From the NCBI GenBank assembly GCA_905221605.1, contig CAJNDS010000498.1, positions 1-64,000 of the forward strand: a stretch of 64,000 nucleotides of DNA. The letters are read 5' to 3'. Position 1 is the first letter of the stretch. The number at the start of each line of letters is the position of its first letter. The notes below the pieces were generated by a model. It worked only from the letters and a program-made list of their open reading frames with translations, searched no databases and had not been told where the DNA came from. The DNA comes from Symbiodinium natans. Lineage: Eukaryota > Sar > Dinophyceae > Suessiales > Symbiodiniaceae. A program made the translations under genes and the position numbers. Positions 40,198 through 51,090 of this stretch are shown here, piece by piece.

Positions 40198-40769
40198 GTA
40201 GACCCTAAAGGCCCTAAAGGCGTTACAAGGGCTTAGGGAGTAGGATCCCCTAACTTCTTGCAAGCCCCCTGAGCACGGGCATAGAGTTAAGGGTTTAGCA
40301 TGTACACATGTTCATGTCTGTGCGACTTAGCGAGCACCGGCCCAAAACCTGCGTGCACTCCCAACGCCGAAGCGCTACACTCTGAGCATGACCTAACTTC
40401 TCAAATCATGCTTCGCGTTTGGGGTAGTAGAGGGTTTGAGGTCTAGGGCTTTCAGGGTTTTGGTCTGCTAAAGGGGTTTAAGGTTTATGGGGCCTTGATT
40501 AAGCTTGTCGTGTATAGGCCTCCTGAGTAGGGGGGTTGGCGGGTTGGGTTCTTTCTGGGGTTCTCAGCAGTAACCGAAACCGATGTTGTTTAATGCTGAT
40601 GCCTTGAGGTCCATGTCTTCCTTGGGTACGTCAAATATGAGGCTTGAGGCTTCGCACTATGAAAACAAGGAACCCCCAAAGACGGACTGGAATTAAAACC
40701 CTAAAACTCTAAAACCCTAAACCCTAACACCCTAAAACCCTAGAACCCTAAAACCCTAAAACCCTAGAA

Positions 40770-40835
40770 CCCTAAAACCCTTAAACCCTTAAACCCTTAA
40801 ACCCTTAAACCCTTAAACCCTTAAAACCCTAAAAC
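40770..40835 (-). repeat. Homogeneous variant array AAACCCTT
   Basis: An 8-bp telomere-like variant repeated about seven times, next to AAAACCCT units. 40200-40700 upstream is unique sequence with no supported gene. Confidence 0.85.
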
Positions 40836-40914
40836 CCTAAAACCCGAAATCCTAAAAACCTAAAACCCTGAACCCAAAAACCCAAAACCCTAAACCCTAA
40901 ACCCCAAACCCTAG

Positions 40915-41025
40915 AACATCCCCCCCAATGTGCACGAGAGTCACGAGTGCATGGCAGGAATCGGCCACTTCTTGCGCACGGCGGCCCATCCGGATGACCT
41001 ATTCGGCCTCAGGCAGTACTCAGCC
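40915..41025 (+). CDS. Putative exon, unassigned, 37 codons
   Basis: CTAG acceptor, frame NIPPNVHESHECMAGIGHFL, then RTAAHPDDLFGLRQYSA. Composition and length make it one of the most protein-like islands. Family not recognised. Confidence 0.5.
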
Positions 41026-41380
41026 CTAAACACAAACACCCGAAAATCTAACCCCTTAGGGTTTCGGGTTTAGGGTTTAGGGTTTGGGGCCTAAACCCTA
41101 AACACCCTAAACCCCAAACCGCCAAGCCCCGTAACAACTCAGCCCGAAGACCCCTAAGCCCCTAAACCCCTAGCCCCAAGGTTCAAGGGGTGAGCCGGCG
41201 CTGAAGGATCGGGTTTTCTGTTTGCGGTTTGTGGAGTTGAAGGGGTTCTTGTGAGAACTTTGGCGACATTTCGGGTTTAGGGTTTAGGGTTTCGGGTTTA
41301 GGGTTTAGGGTGTAGGGTTTAGAGGAACTTTGGTGAATTTGGGGGAGGATTCAGGGTTTCAGGCCTGGTCCTGCTGCCAG

Positions 41381-41441
41381 GCAGTTCCGACGGCGCTTGG
41401 CGGCCGTTCTGGAGAGGCCTGGGAGTTCTCTCGGAGTTGCT
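41381..41441 (+). CDS. Putative exon, unassigned
   Basis: TGCCAG|G acceptor and GTAGGA donor enclose QFRRRLAAVLERPGSSLGVA. Confidence 0.4.
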
Positions 41442-41572
41442 GTAGGAACCCTTGAATATTTTCAGGGTTTAGGGTTTAGGGTTTGGGGTTTAGGGTTTAG
41501 GGTTTAGGGTTGAGGGTTTAGGGTTTAGGGTTCAGGGGACATCTCTAGGAGGCTATTTGCTTTGCGTTTCAG

Positions 41573-41643
41573 CGGAGTTCCTTAGGCCCATCCTAGGTCT
41601 CGCTACGCGCGTGATCTTCATCGGGCAGTTGGCTCACCCCTGA
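41573..41643 (+). CDS. Putative exon, unassigned
   Basis: Pyrimidine tract and GTTTCAG acceptor, frame EFLRPILGLATRVIFIGQLA + HP, then TGA (stop or GA donor). Confidence 0.43.
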
Positions 41644-42099
41644 GCCTTTAGGGTATAGGGTTTGGGGTTTAGGGTTTCGGGTTTAGGGTTCACGGTTTGG
41701 GGTTTAGGGTTTAGGGTTTAGGGTAGTTACATATTATTTAGTCCCTTAGCATAGTCCCTTAGCTATGGGCCTGAAAAGGGGACCCCCTTGTGTAGCCCTT
41801 ATATACCCTATAGAACCCAAGGGCCCATACGTCAGAACCCTTTACAGAAGGAAAGGGGCCATATTCAGGGCCCATGAATTGAATACCAAGTGGGGTCCAT
41901 AGTTCGGAAACCAAGCCCTTTGAACCCTCAAACCCAAGCCCTAAAACTTAAACTTCTAAACCCTAAACCCGAAACCCAAAACCCTGAACCCTAAACCCAG
42001 GGTTTCTAGCACACTGAAGTCCTAATTCGGCAGTCGTTCATTTGATTGTTCTCTTCTGGTGCTTTTGCGTGTGGCTTCGAGGCATCAGGGCTGAGGGCC

Positions 42100-42198
42100 C
42101 TAAACCCTAAACCCTAAACCCTAAACCCTAAACCCTAAACCCTAAACCCTAAACCCTAAACCCTAAACCCTAAACCCTAAACCCTAAACCCTAAACCC
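42100..42198 (-). repeat. CCCTAAA array
   Basis: About fourteen units. 41725-42000 upstream holds hairpin-prone AGGGCCCAT/ATGGGCC words and no gene. Confidence 0.95.
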
Positions 42199-42231
42199 TG
42201 TGAGCCCTCGACCGTTTTGATTCGTTGTCAG

Positions 42232-42291
42232 GTCCCATCGGCGCCGGTTTCTCATGTCCTCAGGTCAGCAAGCCCAGTTGCTGGGCGGCAA
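42232..42291 (+). CDS. Putative exon, unassigned
   Basis: GTCAG|G acceptor and canonical GTAAGC donor enclose SHRRRFLMSSGQQAQLLGG. Confidence 0.42.
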
Positions 42292-42596
42292 GTAAGCCCC
42301 AAACACTGCAACTCTCGAGCCCGAATCCCTGACGTTCTTAGGCGGATCAAAGGATCGGGGCTTCGGGTCCTTTAGTTGTTGAAGGTACACGGTGTAGACA
42401 CTGAGGCCTTGGGACGCAGGGTGTTAGGGCCGTCATGTTACAGATCCTAGTGAAAGAAGTGGTCGCAAGATCCCAAAATGCGAGGCTCTCAGCCCCAACA
42501 CTTCGTTGGGCTTTGGATATTTTAGAGTTTTCGGTGGAGGGCTTAGGGCTGCGACAATCGAAAATACAGAAACCCGGCTTTTCGCAGCAGGGACCC

Positions 42597-42717
42597 TAAG
42601 CCCTAAGCCCTAAGCCCTAAGCCCTAAGCCCTAAACCCTAAACCCTAAACCCTAAACCCTAAACCCTAAACCCTAAACCCTAAACCCTAAACCCTAAACC
42701 CTAACCCTAAACCCTAA
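42597..42717 (-). repeat. CCCTAAG then CCCTAAA array
   Basis: Five CCCTAAG units followed by about eleven CCCTAAA units. 42720-43280 downstream is unique, with G-rich stretches and a 152-codon minus frame that has no recognisable features. Confidence 0.95.
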
Positions 42718-43286
42718 AAATGTGTGTGTTTCAGAGCACGGCCGCAAACGCTAAGGTCATGATGTAGGATCCCTTCCATGTTTGTGGTTGGGGTCGTGGA
42801 CGAGTGACAGGCCTCTAGACTCTAGATGGAGGCTGAAGAAGGGCTTTCAAGCACACTTCAACAGAAGACATGTAGCGCACGGCCGCGTAGTCTAGGGGGG
42901 GTGTCTGTCGCGGCTCTTTTGGAGTAGGGGGGGGGAGGGGCAGGAGGAGGGGGGGGTTAAGCATGCGAGCTTCAATCTGCTGAGCTTGAGGCAGGACAGG
43001 ATCCTCGCGCAAGCCCGATCGAAGAATTCCACAGGCAGGGCACCGCAAGTTTTGTGGGGGGGCTCGTGTGCCTGAGAGTTGCTGGTCCTGGTTGCAGGGA
43101 GACAGGGCTTCTCGGAAATCTAAAACGCCAGCTTTGGTCTGGCCATCGTAGTACAGGAGACTACAAAAAACAGCTGTTGTTACTCTCTTGGAAATTGTTA
43201 AACTCTTACTAAGCCCGAGCCCTAAACCTAATAAGATGCCAAGACTGGACGACATGACAGGCCCATAGAGCATCGTTGCACGTGTT

Positions 43287-43369
43287 TAGGGTTTAGGGTT
43301 TAGGGTTTAGGGTTTAGGGTTTAGGGTTTAGGGTTTAGGGTTTAGGGTTTAGGGTTTAGGGTTTAGGGC
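43287..43369 (+). repeat. TTTAGGG array
   Basis: About twelve heptamers. Confidence 0.95.
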
Positions 43370-43398
43370 TGCAGGGTTCAGAGTGTCATCCCCCCAAG

Positions 43399-43426
43399 CC
43401 GAACTGGCTGGAGTCGACTCCAGCAG
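43399..43426 (+). CDS. Putative short exon, unassigned
   Basis: CAAG acceptor and CAG|GTAGAG donor enclose PNWLESTPA between two TTTAGGG arrays. Confidence 0.3.
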
Positions 43427-43496
43427 GTAGAGCCCTAAACCCTGAGCCCTCAAGCCCAACACCCTGAGCCCTACAGTCTAACCCGAAGCTTCGGAG

Positions 43497-43586
43497 GGTT
43501 TAGGGTTTAGGGTTTAGGGTTTAGGGCTTAGGGCTTAGGGCTTAGGGCTTAGGGCTTAGGGCTTAGGGCTTAGGGCTTAGGGTTTG
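43497..43586 (+). repeat. TTTAGGG then homogeneous GCTTAGG array
   Basis: Four TTTAGGG units are followed by eight GCTTAGG units. Confidence 0.95.
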
Positions 43587-43650
43587 GGACCTTTTGGAAA
43601 GGGCTTTTGAAGCCACCGAAAGATAAAGGCGTGGCATGCAGATCACAGTC

Positions 43651-43751
43651 ACTGGGTAGTGCTTTGGGATAATTTTACATTTCCCTTCTTTCCCTTTTAA
43701 GGGAGCCTATTCATTAAGAACAATTCAAAGGGCTTCAAAGCAACACCCAGT
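43651..43751. repeat. MITE-like hairpin
   Basis: ACTGGGTAGTGCTTTG pairs with CAAAGCAACACCCAGT around about 70 bp that itself contains CCCTTTTAAGGG. Confidence 0.6.
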
Positions 43752-44016
43752 TTAGGGTTCGGACTTCTGGGCTTCGGCAGCTTGCTTAGGGAGTTCGTTT
43801 TTGCTCTTGTCTTAATAAACCCGACGGAGTGTTAACAGTTGATTTCTTTGATCTCAAGGAGGGTATTGGAGTGGGGCTGAGGGTTCTTGCTCAGGGTTTA
43901 TGGTTAAGATAGGACTGGAGCTAGAATCCAGACATGTGAGTTTGGGTTTACAGTATATTTCTCAAGCCCCAAACCCTAAACTCTAAATCCCACTCCTGTT
44001 TCTGCGAACTTCCTAG

Positions 44017-44084
44017 TACCCTTTGACCACGAGTCTGGCAAGGCCGTGTGCGTTGGGTGGCTGTATCCTTGGCAGCTTCGATGA
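44017..44084 (+). CDS. Putative terminal exon, unassigned
   Basis: TCCTAG acceptor, frame PFDHESGKAVCVGWLYPWQL + R, then TGA. The frame is open upstream to 43998. Confidence 0.4.
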
Positions 44085-44169
44085 ATGGTTCCCCATCAAC
44101 AACCCCTAAACCCCCCAAAGCCAAAACCTCCAGTCCCAAACCGAAACCCTAAACTCCGAAACCCCAATC

Positions 44170-44469
44170 CTAAAACGCTAAACACGAAGCTCCTCCACTC
44201 TTTGGGACGATTAAATCTGGCTCAAAATATCTTACTTCTCCAAGTCCTTGGCATTCTTCACATGCCCGTAATGGACTTTTAATGCCAAATAGTCTTGGCT
44301 TAGGGCAAGAAAATCTTTTTGATAATACAATGACTTGCTGATTCCTAAAATTACTCTCATTAGATTTTGCTATTTCCTTTATTACTATTTCTGCTATTCC
44401 ATTAGCTGGTTTCAATGCATTTTCTAGGCCATCTAGTATTCTGGAATGATGATAATTATTTATCCTTGA
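44170..44469 (-). pseudogene. uvrA: Remnant of bacterial-type UvrA (excision nuclease subunit A)
   Basis: An AT-rich island (about 44195-44465) in a GC-rich neighbourhood. Reading the minus strand from 44469: SRILDGLENALKPANGIAEI, then SKRFSCPK, PRLFGIKSPLRACEECQGLG and YFEPDLIVP. This follows UvrA through the segment around its domain-insert zinc finger (family pattern FxCPxC..., EPRLFSFNSPxGACxxCxGLG, FDPxLVxP). The second CxxC (CEEC) is kept, but about ten residues including the second Cys of the first CxxC are missing between CPK and PRLF, so this copy cannot fold the normal finger. The frame leaves the family after LIVP. It is a short decayed insertion, from a bacterium or an organelle, or an assembly chimera. 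Confidence 0.72.
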
Positions 44470-44646
44470 CCCCCAAAACTCCTGAACTCTTGAACCCTAG
44501 GCAGAAACACGAACACCGACTCCCAACTCAAAGGGCCTCAACTGATGAGCTTAGCCCCAAACCGAGCCCTAAGCCCAAGCCCGAAACCCGAGGGTTCAGA
44601 CCTAGGCGGGAGGATCATCACACGAGGGTCTTGGATTCGAGCCCAG

Positions 44647-44730
44647 GACAAGTTCTACACGTCCGAGACATGCCTGCGGCGGGTGTTTGATCGCGCCTCA
44701 CCTAGCACTACGAAGGACTTGGAGATGTAG
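44647..44730 (+). CDS. Putative terminal exon, unassigned
   Basis: CCCAG|G acceptor, frame DKFYTSETCLRRVFDRASPS, then TTKDLEM and TAG. Highly protein-like composition. Confidence 0.48.
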   Translation, partial: DKFYTSETCLRRVFDRASPSTTKDLEM

Positions 44731-45016
44731 TGTTCAAACAATCTTGATCCCCAAGCCCTAAACCCCTAAACCACAAAACCGTTAGTTTTGTTAGGGTTGA
44801 AGTCGTTTTGTTGGTTGGTTTTCGGGCTTGAGGAACCCCATGTCTGAGACCCCCGGACCCTAAGTTTTAGTTGGGGGACTTGGGTTGCAGGGCTTTAGAA
44901 AAAGTTGCGGCTCCGCCTGCGGCTCCAGTTTTTTTCCGGAATATGCTTAGGGTTTGGGTGGATTTCTGGTTTAGGGTTCAGGGAAGCTGCTGAGGGAAGC
45001 CGCTTAGGGAAGCCCT

Positions 45017-45101
45017 AAACCCTCAAACCTAAACCCTAAACCCTGAACCCTAAACCCTAAACCCTAAACCCTAAACCCTAAACCCTAAACCCTAAACCCT
45101 A
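45017..45101 (-). repeat. CCCTAAA array
   Basis: About twelve units with one CCCTGAA. Confidence 0.95.
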
Positions 45102-45189
45102 GGAGGTTCTCTTAAACCCTAAACTCAAGGAGGTTCTCTTAACACTTGCGGCTGGGTTCTGCCACCCAGACAGGCTTCGTCTTCTCTAG

Positions 45190-45267
45190 TTCCTGGCTCG
45201 GGACATTTACACTGTAGAATCTCCGCTGCGAGAGCTCGATGGCATGTCTTCCTCAAACCTGAGCTGA
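45190..45267 (+). CDS. Putative terminal exon, unassigned
   Basis: CTTCTCTAG acceptor, frame FLARDIYTVESPLRELDGMS + SSNLS, then TGA. Confidence 0.45.
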   Translation, partial: FLARDIYTVESPLRELDGMSSSNLS

Positions 45268-45525
45268 CCTAAACGCTAAACCCTAAACCCTAAACCTTAA
45301 ACCCTAAACCCCAAAGAGGTTCCCCAAGCCCCAAAGGCCCTCCGAGCTCCAGGCAAAGTTTGGCGGGCTTGGAGCTTAGGACTTTTGTGGATTGGCGCCT
45401 TTTAGCGGGGTTTAGGGTTTAGGCTTTGGGGGTTGAGGGTTTTTTTGGCGGTTAGAGTCTTAGAGTGTTGTGGTTTTAGGTTTACTGGGGGAGGTATTAT
45501 AATTATTATTGTTTGTTTTTGTTTG

Positions 45526-45559
45526 TTTTTTTTTTGAGCGGGGTGGGGGGGGGGGGGGC
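45526..45559. repeat. T(n)...G(n) composite homopolymer
   Basis: About ten T, then GAGCGGGGT, then about 14 G. Confidence 0.8.
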
Positions 45560-45625
45560 GTGTTGAGATCTTTGAGGGTTCTAAGGTTTCGGGGTTGGGA
45601 ATGAGAAGGTTTTGGGTTAGCGCAG

Positions 45626-45728
45626 GCTCGGTTCCTGGCGACACGGTGATTGCCATTCACTACCCGCCACGCGGCGACATCCAGTCCAGTTCCGGAAAGC
45701 CTTTCAACTATAGCCTCAATCCTCCTAG
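45626..45728 (+). CDS. Putative exon, unassigned, ending at a hairpin element
   Basis: CGCAG|G acceptor, frame SVPGDTVIAIHYPPRGDIQS, then SSGKPFNYSLNPP, and an AG|GTAGGA donor at 45729. The first base of the intron is also the first base of the hairpin element 45729-45840. Confidence 0.5.
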
Positions 45729-45840
45729 GTAGGATAAGAGGGACCCTTAAAGGGGAACCCCTTCTTAACCCTCTTCTGGCTCTCTTAAACAGGGAGCCTA
45801 TTCAGAGGGTCTAAATCCCCAAGGGTCCCCCTCATCCTAT
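45729..45840. repeat. MITE-like hairpin at an exon-intron border
   Basis: GTAGGATAAGAGGGACCCTT pairs with AAGGGTCCCCCTCATCCTAT over 112 bp. Confidence 0.6.
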
Positions 45841-46588
45841 CCCCTAAATCCGAAGCGCTTTCAAAAAGGACCAAACTGAAACCAAGAAGGAGCAGCAAAC
45901 CCGACGCCCTCAGCCCCTAAACCCCTCGGCCCTCAAACCGTCTTGGAGTCTCCAGGTCTTACCTATCACCCTGCGTACCCTGCAAGACACCCCCGACGAA
46001 CCCTGAACCCTAGACCCTAAACCCTAGACCCTGAACCCTAAACCCTAAACCCTAAACCCTAAACCCTAGACCCTAAACCCTAAACCTTGAACCCAAAAGC
46101 CCTGGCGACCTGAGTACCCCAGTGCCCTTTACACAGCCCACAAACCGGCAGGAACAAACATGCAAAGACCACTGGCCCGAAACCTGGACCCGAAATCCTA
46201 AATTCATACTCAGAGAATGTTGTTTTTGTTGTTTAATAGAGGTGTTCAACGGGGAATATACCAAAAACCCTAAACCCCGAACCCCAAACCCTGAACACCT
46301 AAACACCCAAAACTCCACACCCGAAACCCTAAATCCGAAACCCCAAACCCAAAAACAAACCGAACCCTATACCCCAAACCCCCAAAGGCAAAACCCCGAA
46401 ACCCTAAACTCCTAAACCCTAAACTCCTAAACCCTACACCTCGAAACCCCAAAACCCCAAACCCCAGAACCCCCTGAGACCTAGTAGGGAATCAGGGAAT
46501 TCGGGCCCTATACATACCGTTTAACGGATTTAATAGCTCTAGACCCTAAACCCTAAACCCGCCCTAAGCCCTAAACCCCAAACCCCAG

Positions 46589-46652
46589 GAACATGGCCAG
46601 CGACCTGGTCCCAGAAGGTCTCTTCCCAGAGCCTCCCGACAGCCAGGCTTCA
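46589..46652 (+). CDS. Putative first coding exon, unassigned
   Basis: ATG at 46593 (after CCCCAG) starts MASDLVPEGLFPEPPDSQAS and ends at a canonical GTAAGC donor. The + frame also fits an internal exon. Confidence 0.4.
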
Positions 46653-46789
46653 GTAAGCCGGCGTGAGCCTTTCAGTTTAGGGTTTATGGTTTAGGGCTTA
46701 GGGCTTAGGGTTTAGGGTTTAGGGTTTAGCGTTTAGGGTTTAGGGTTTAGGGTTTAGCGCTAAGGGTTTAGGGCTTAAGCCCATAGGAG

Positions 46790-48590
46790 TTGGGGTTCCT
46801 AGGGTTCCGAGGAACTTTGGGAGTCAAAGTGTACCTGCCAGGAGTGGTCCCACTTTGATCCGTACAACACACTGCCGCCGCCATTGCCTGCATCCCTGCA
46901 GGACTGCACATTCCCCTCCCAAGCACAGAGACAGTCCTTGTGCGGACGAACATCGTCATGCAAGACAGAAGGAGCCATGGAAGCCGCGTGGTGCGAAAAG
47001 GACGAGAAGCAATCTGCAGATCGGGTTCTTGACTTGGTAGCGGAGCTATGGTTTGTTCCGGTGGCTCCTGCTGCAAGAGCAAGAGCTCCATCTTTGCTTA
47101 CTGGTGTTCGCTCTTGCTGGTCTTTCCTTGCAACTCTTCACCGAACACAAGATCGAGGTTGATCGTGCAGCAACGACAACTGAACTCAATGCGCCATGCT
47201 ATGGATCAAGGATGAATTCGGAATTCCCTGAAGATGATCGCGCCCTGCTGCGCTGCTGGAGCGGCAAGGTTCTACAGGAACTTCCTGAAGTGTTGGCAAT
47301 CAAGCATGTGTGGGAAGATGAAGCTGCAGACGGTGGCATCTCCCATCACAAGACAGAGAAGATTCTTGAAATCAGGACACAGGTACACGATGCACCTAAC
47401 CTTGGTGGAGTTCATGAGCCCACTCTCCCGAGGCTATGTGATGTCACAGAGCAGGTGCGAATGCGCCAGGCACAGAGAGCTTTGGCAAATCGCAGAACTT
47501 ACGAGTCTGAATCTGAAGCTCAGCGGTTTGACATCCTTCGAACTCCGAGCTTGAACCAGAACATCCTGTGTCTCAACCATGGCGTCTAGTGGCTGCGAGC
47601 GAGAGCAGCTTTAAAGGCGAAGACCAAGACCACTTGGCCGTTAGAGCTGGCCAATACCTTGCAAGTGTGGGACTTCATAGGCAAGAAACAGAATAGGGTA
47701 TGTAGGAGTACGTATGCCGCTGAGCTCCACTCGTGTCTAGTGGCATGGCTTTGGTAATCAACGCAGCACTAACAGAGATTCTTCAAGGAAATGCTCTGCC
47801 AGTGCCCTGTTAATGAAACAAGAGGCCATGAGTAATGCCCTCGAACTTGATATGTGGATTGATGCAAGATCAGTCTTCAGCTCCTGCGAAGCTGAGGAAG
47901 CCAAGTGCGCTGATTCGGCAGTCATGCTGCAGGCGTTGAGCGTGGAGAACAGATAAGTACGGTTATTGATAGGCTAATATGGGTCGACGCTCGCTTCACG
48001 CTTGCAGATCTCAACTCAACCAAGGCTCTGTTGACTGCGCTGCCCTTATGTGCGAGTCCTCCAGATGGGACATTCTTGAACCGATGCTAAACGTGCCTGA
48101 GAAAGTTTCCAGTCGATCGCGAATCCCTGATCATGACGACTCCTTGCATCCGTGAGACTTTTATCTACATGCCCTGAATGCAACCCACGGAGAAGATCTC
48201 CACACAGCCATTCCGAGTCGAAGCGTGCCTGCCAGGATTGGTCCCACTTCGTACAACACACTGCCGCCGTGCAGCCTCGAGGTGGTTGAACCCTTGCATT
48301 TAAGGTTACTTAGGCAGGTGGTTGAAAGCATATGTCATTGCCTGCGTCCCAGCTGGAGTGCGAAAAGGACGAAAGCGATTTGCAGATCAGTACATTTGGA
48401 CATCAGACCACCTTGACTTTGGGCATTTCGGCGTGAGGGTTCGGGCTTTTCGGGGCTATAGGGAGTGGGGAAAGGGTTTGGCACATCCCAATTTGGTGAA
48501 GCCTTCCTTTGGCATTTTCTTGTTTTATTTGGTTTCGGATTTAGGGTTTAGGGCTCAGAGTTTAGGGTTTAGGGCTAGGGTGGGTTGATC
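46790..48590 (+). other. Telomere-repeat-free region with a 178-codon frame and a diverged duplication
   Basis: An open + frame at 47053-47589 (LLRCWSGKVLQELPEVLAIK, VWEDEAADGGISHHKTEKIL) has no recognised domain and two competing frames, so it is only a possible gene. Segments near 46826-46882 and 48216-48265 share GTACAACACACTGCCGCC and flanking sequence. Segments near 46990 and 48357 share GTGCGAAAAGGACGA. The 48.2 kb part is therefore a decayed duplicate of the 46.8 kb part. Confidence 0.35.
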
Positions 48591-48956
48591 TGAAACGCGA
48601 ACACCTAAGCCCCCAACCCCACTTGCTTCGTAAGTCGGTCGGCTCAATGGTGCTTGCCGGGGCAAGCGGAATGGAACAGGCCATCTCGTAACAAGGATTC
48701 TGAAACGAGGAACTGACCGAATTAGGGTTTGGGTTTAGAGTTTAAGAGGAGTTGGAGCCCGGCTTTCTGAAATGCAGGAGCCTAAATAGTTTCTGACCAT
48801 CCTGCTTCGAAACCTTCGAAACCATTCCTGCTTAGAAACCGTGTACTATTTCAGTACTGACTACCCCAGAAAAATTCAGATTCATGACCTAAACCGTCAC
48901 CCTACACCCTTACGCGAGTGGCCCCATAGTAACTCGAACGGGTGAAAAGTTCGCAG

Positions 48957-49022
48957 GGGTTGTGGCCCTGCCACAAGCTCGAAAGCCAGATTTTCAAGCA
49001 CAGCGGCAGATGGAGATGGAAA
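48957..49022 (+). CDS. Putative exon, unassigned
   Basis: TCGCAG|G acceptor, frame VVALPQARKPDFQAQRQMEM + EI. The same frame is open upstream from 48938. Confidence 0.35.
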
Positions 49023-49203
49023 TAGGGTTTACAGTTTAGGGTTTAGGGTTTAGGGGTTAGGGTTTTTGGCATAGTGGGTGAGAACGCCGGACGAGGCCCT
49101 CTAGTAGTTCCATTGGCCCATTGGGGACTCGAATTCAGTGTAGGCAGCTCTCTAACGCTTCTTTTTGGGCCCACTGCGCACGTACCTAAGGTTACTGTTG
49201 GTT

Positions 49204-49282
49204 AGCAGGGAATGAGAAAATTAGGCCCTATATGGAAACCCTTTAAGGCATTATATAGGGCACCTCATTCCTCCATTCCCTA
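49204..49282. repeat. MITE-like hairpin
   Basis: CAGGGAATGAG...GGCCCTATAT pairs imperfectly with ATATAGGGC...CATTCCCTA. A related left half occurs at 46484-46530. Confidence 0.45.
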
Positions 49283-49410
49283 CTTTCCGACAGAAAGGAG
49301 GACGACCTAACGAAGGGAAGCCCCTGCGCCCCAAGGTCCTAACCCCTAAACTCTAAACCCTAAAGACCTAAACCCTCAACCCCAAACCCCTAGCCCTGCA
49401 ACCAGACGAG

Positions 49411-49475
49411 GTACCAAGGCGATCTCCTGTCGCAGATTGCCATCTCTCGCGCCCGAATGCCACGCGGCTGGCAGG
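49411..49475 (+). CDS. Putative exon, unassigned
   Basis: CGAG|G acceptor and CAGG|GTTTTC donor enclose YQGDLLSQIAISRARMPRGW + Q. 49570-50100 downstream holds two open frames of 65-74 codons without recognisable features. Confidence 0.43.
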
Positions 49476-50214
49476 GTTTTCGGGCTTAAGGTTCTGGGTC
49501 TTCGGGTTTAGGGTTTAGGGTTTAGGGTGGTTTAGGGTTTAGGGTTCAAGGTTTAGGGTTTAGGGTTTGAAAATTGTTGGGGCTTCTTATCTTAAGGATT
49601 TTTACTCTTTGGGGCGTCCTATCACAAGGATAATGCTCTGTTGGGTCCTATCATCAGGTTATACTTTTCTGAGATGTCCTACAATAATGGTTATGCTGGT
49701 TATGTTCTTTTGGGGGTTCCTATATTGTGCGGATAAAACTCTTTTGGCATGGGTTAAGTCTTGAAGGGCTTGTTGGTGTTGGGGATTGTAGGATTCGCGA
49801 CTGAGGTCGAGATTATCACTCTGCCCCCTCATCCCTATACGGCAGTAAAAACCCTAAGGGTTCTAGGGGTTAAGAGTGGAGGGCTTATCCCTAATTGCGA
49901 AATGCCCATTCTGATGAAATTGGCCCTTTTACTGGTCCAATTGTTTGTATCACTTCCTGTCTTGGAATCGGGTAAGAAACCTTGAGCGGTTTGGCGGCGT
50001 TGGTTTTAGGATTTGGGTAGAACCCCGTAGTACAAACCTGTGCTAGTACAAACCTGTGGCAGGTTCCGTAATTCAGGGTTGTTCCCCTAGCAGGAGCCCA
50101 AGCAAGCCCCAAACTTTCCAAACCCTAAACCCTAAACCCCAAACCCTGAACCTTAAACCGGTTGTCGTTGGCGAGGGGGGAGGGCGGGCGGGGGGGTGTG
50201 GGGGGTTGTGGCAG

Positions 50215-50299
50215 CACCAGGCTGGAGAAGGTGAAGACCATTGCCGCAACCCGTCTGTTTCTGCATGGTCTGGGCTTGTGCAAACTGCCATTCCCCTGA
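50215..50299 (+). CDS. Putative terminal exon, unassigned
   Basis: GGCAG acceptor after a G-rich tract, frame TRLEKVKTIAATRLFLHGLG, then LCKLPFP and TGA. Confidence 0.42.
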
Positions 50300-50927
50300 A
50301 CCTTAAGAAGCCCTAAACCCTGAACCCTAAACCCTAAACCCTAACCCAGGGGTTTGGGGTTTGGGGTTAGGGTCTGGGGCTTAAAGCCATGGTTTTTTCG
50401 GCGCTGTGGGGCTCTAGGGCTCCTGGCTTTGGTGCGCGAGGTTTAGGAAGTTGTGGGGGTTAGGGTTTAAAGGTTTTAGGGTTCAGGGTTTAGGGTTTAG
50501 GGTTTACGGTTTACGGTTTAGGGTTTAGGGTCTAGGGTTTAGGGTTCAGGGTTTCTTTCAGAGGGAGCCGAAAAGGGTACCGTTCGGGTTTGGGGTCGAC
50601 GTTGAGGGCTTCGTTTAGGCTTCGAAGCTATTTCTCCCGCTGTTTTTTCGGCTTCCCCCAGAGTATCCACTCACAACTTCCCATTTCCGCTTTCCTGGAG
50701 CCTTCCCTGCAACCCAAAAAATGCATCTGCCATGTGCCGGAAAGGATCCTGTCCAGTTGTTGTGGGAGAAAAAGCCAACTCCGGACCTTCAGCCTTCCCT
50801 TGAAATCCCTAAACCCAAATCCCTAAACCCTAAACCCTAAACCCCAAACCCCAAACCCTAAACCCTAAACCCCAAACCCCAAACCCCAAACCCTAAACCC
50901 TATATCCTAAACCCCAAACCCTCCCCC

Positions 50928-50929
50928 TC

Positions 50930-50960
<31 letters not shown>

Positions 50961-50970
50961 AAAAAAAAAA
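50928..50970. repeat. C(n)A(n) composite homopolymer
   Basis: About 23 C directly followed by 20 A; the complement of the T(n)G(n) pattern at 16365. Confidence 0.9.
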
Positions 50971-51044
50971 GCCCTCCCCCAATCTGGGAAGTGGAGCTGA
51001 GGACAAGCACTGCAAGGCGCCACAGCGTTAGGGGGGGGCTGTTT

Positions 51045-51090
51045 AGGGTTGCAGGGTTGCAGGGTTGCAGGGTTGCAGGGTTGCAGGGTT
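51045..51090 (+). repeat. Homogeneous variant array GGGTTGCA
   Basis: Six copies of an 8-bp telomere-like variant precede a TTTAGGG array. Confidence 0.9.
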
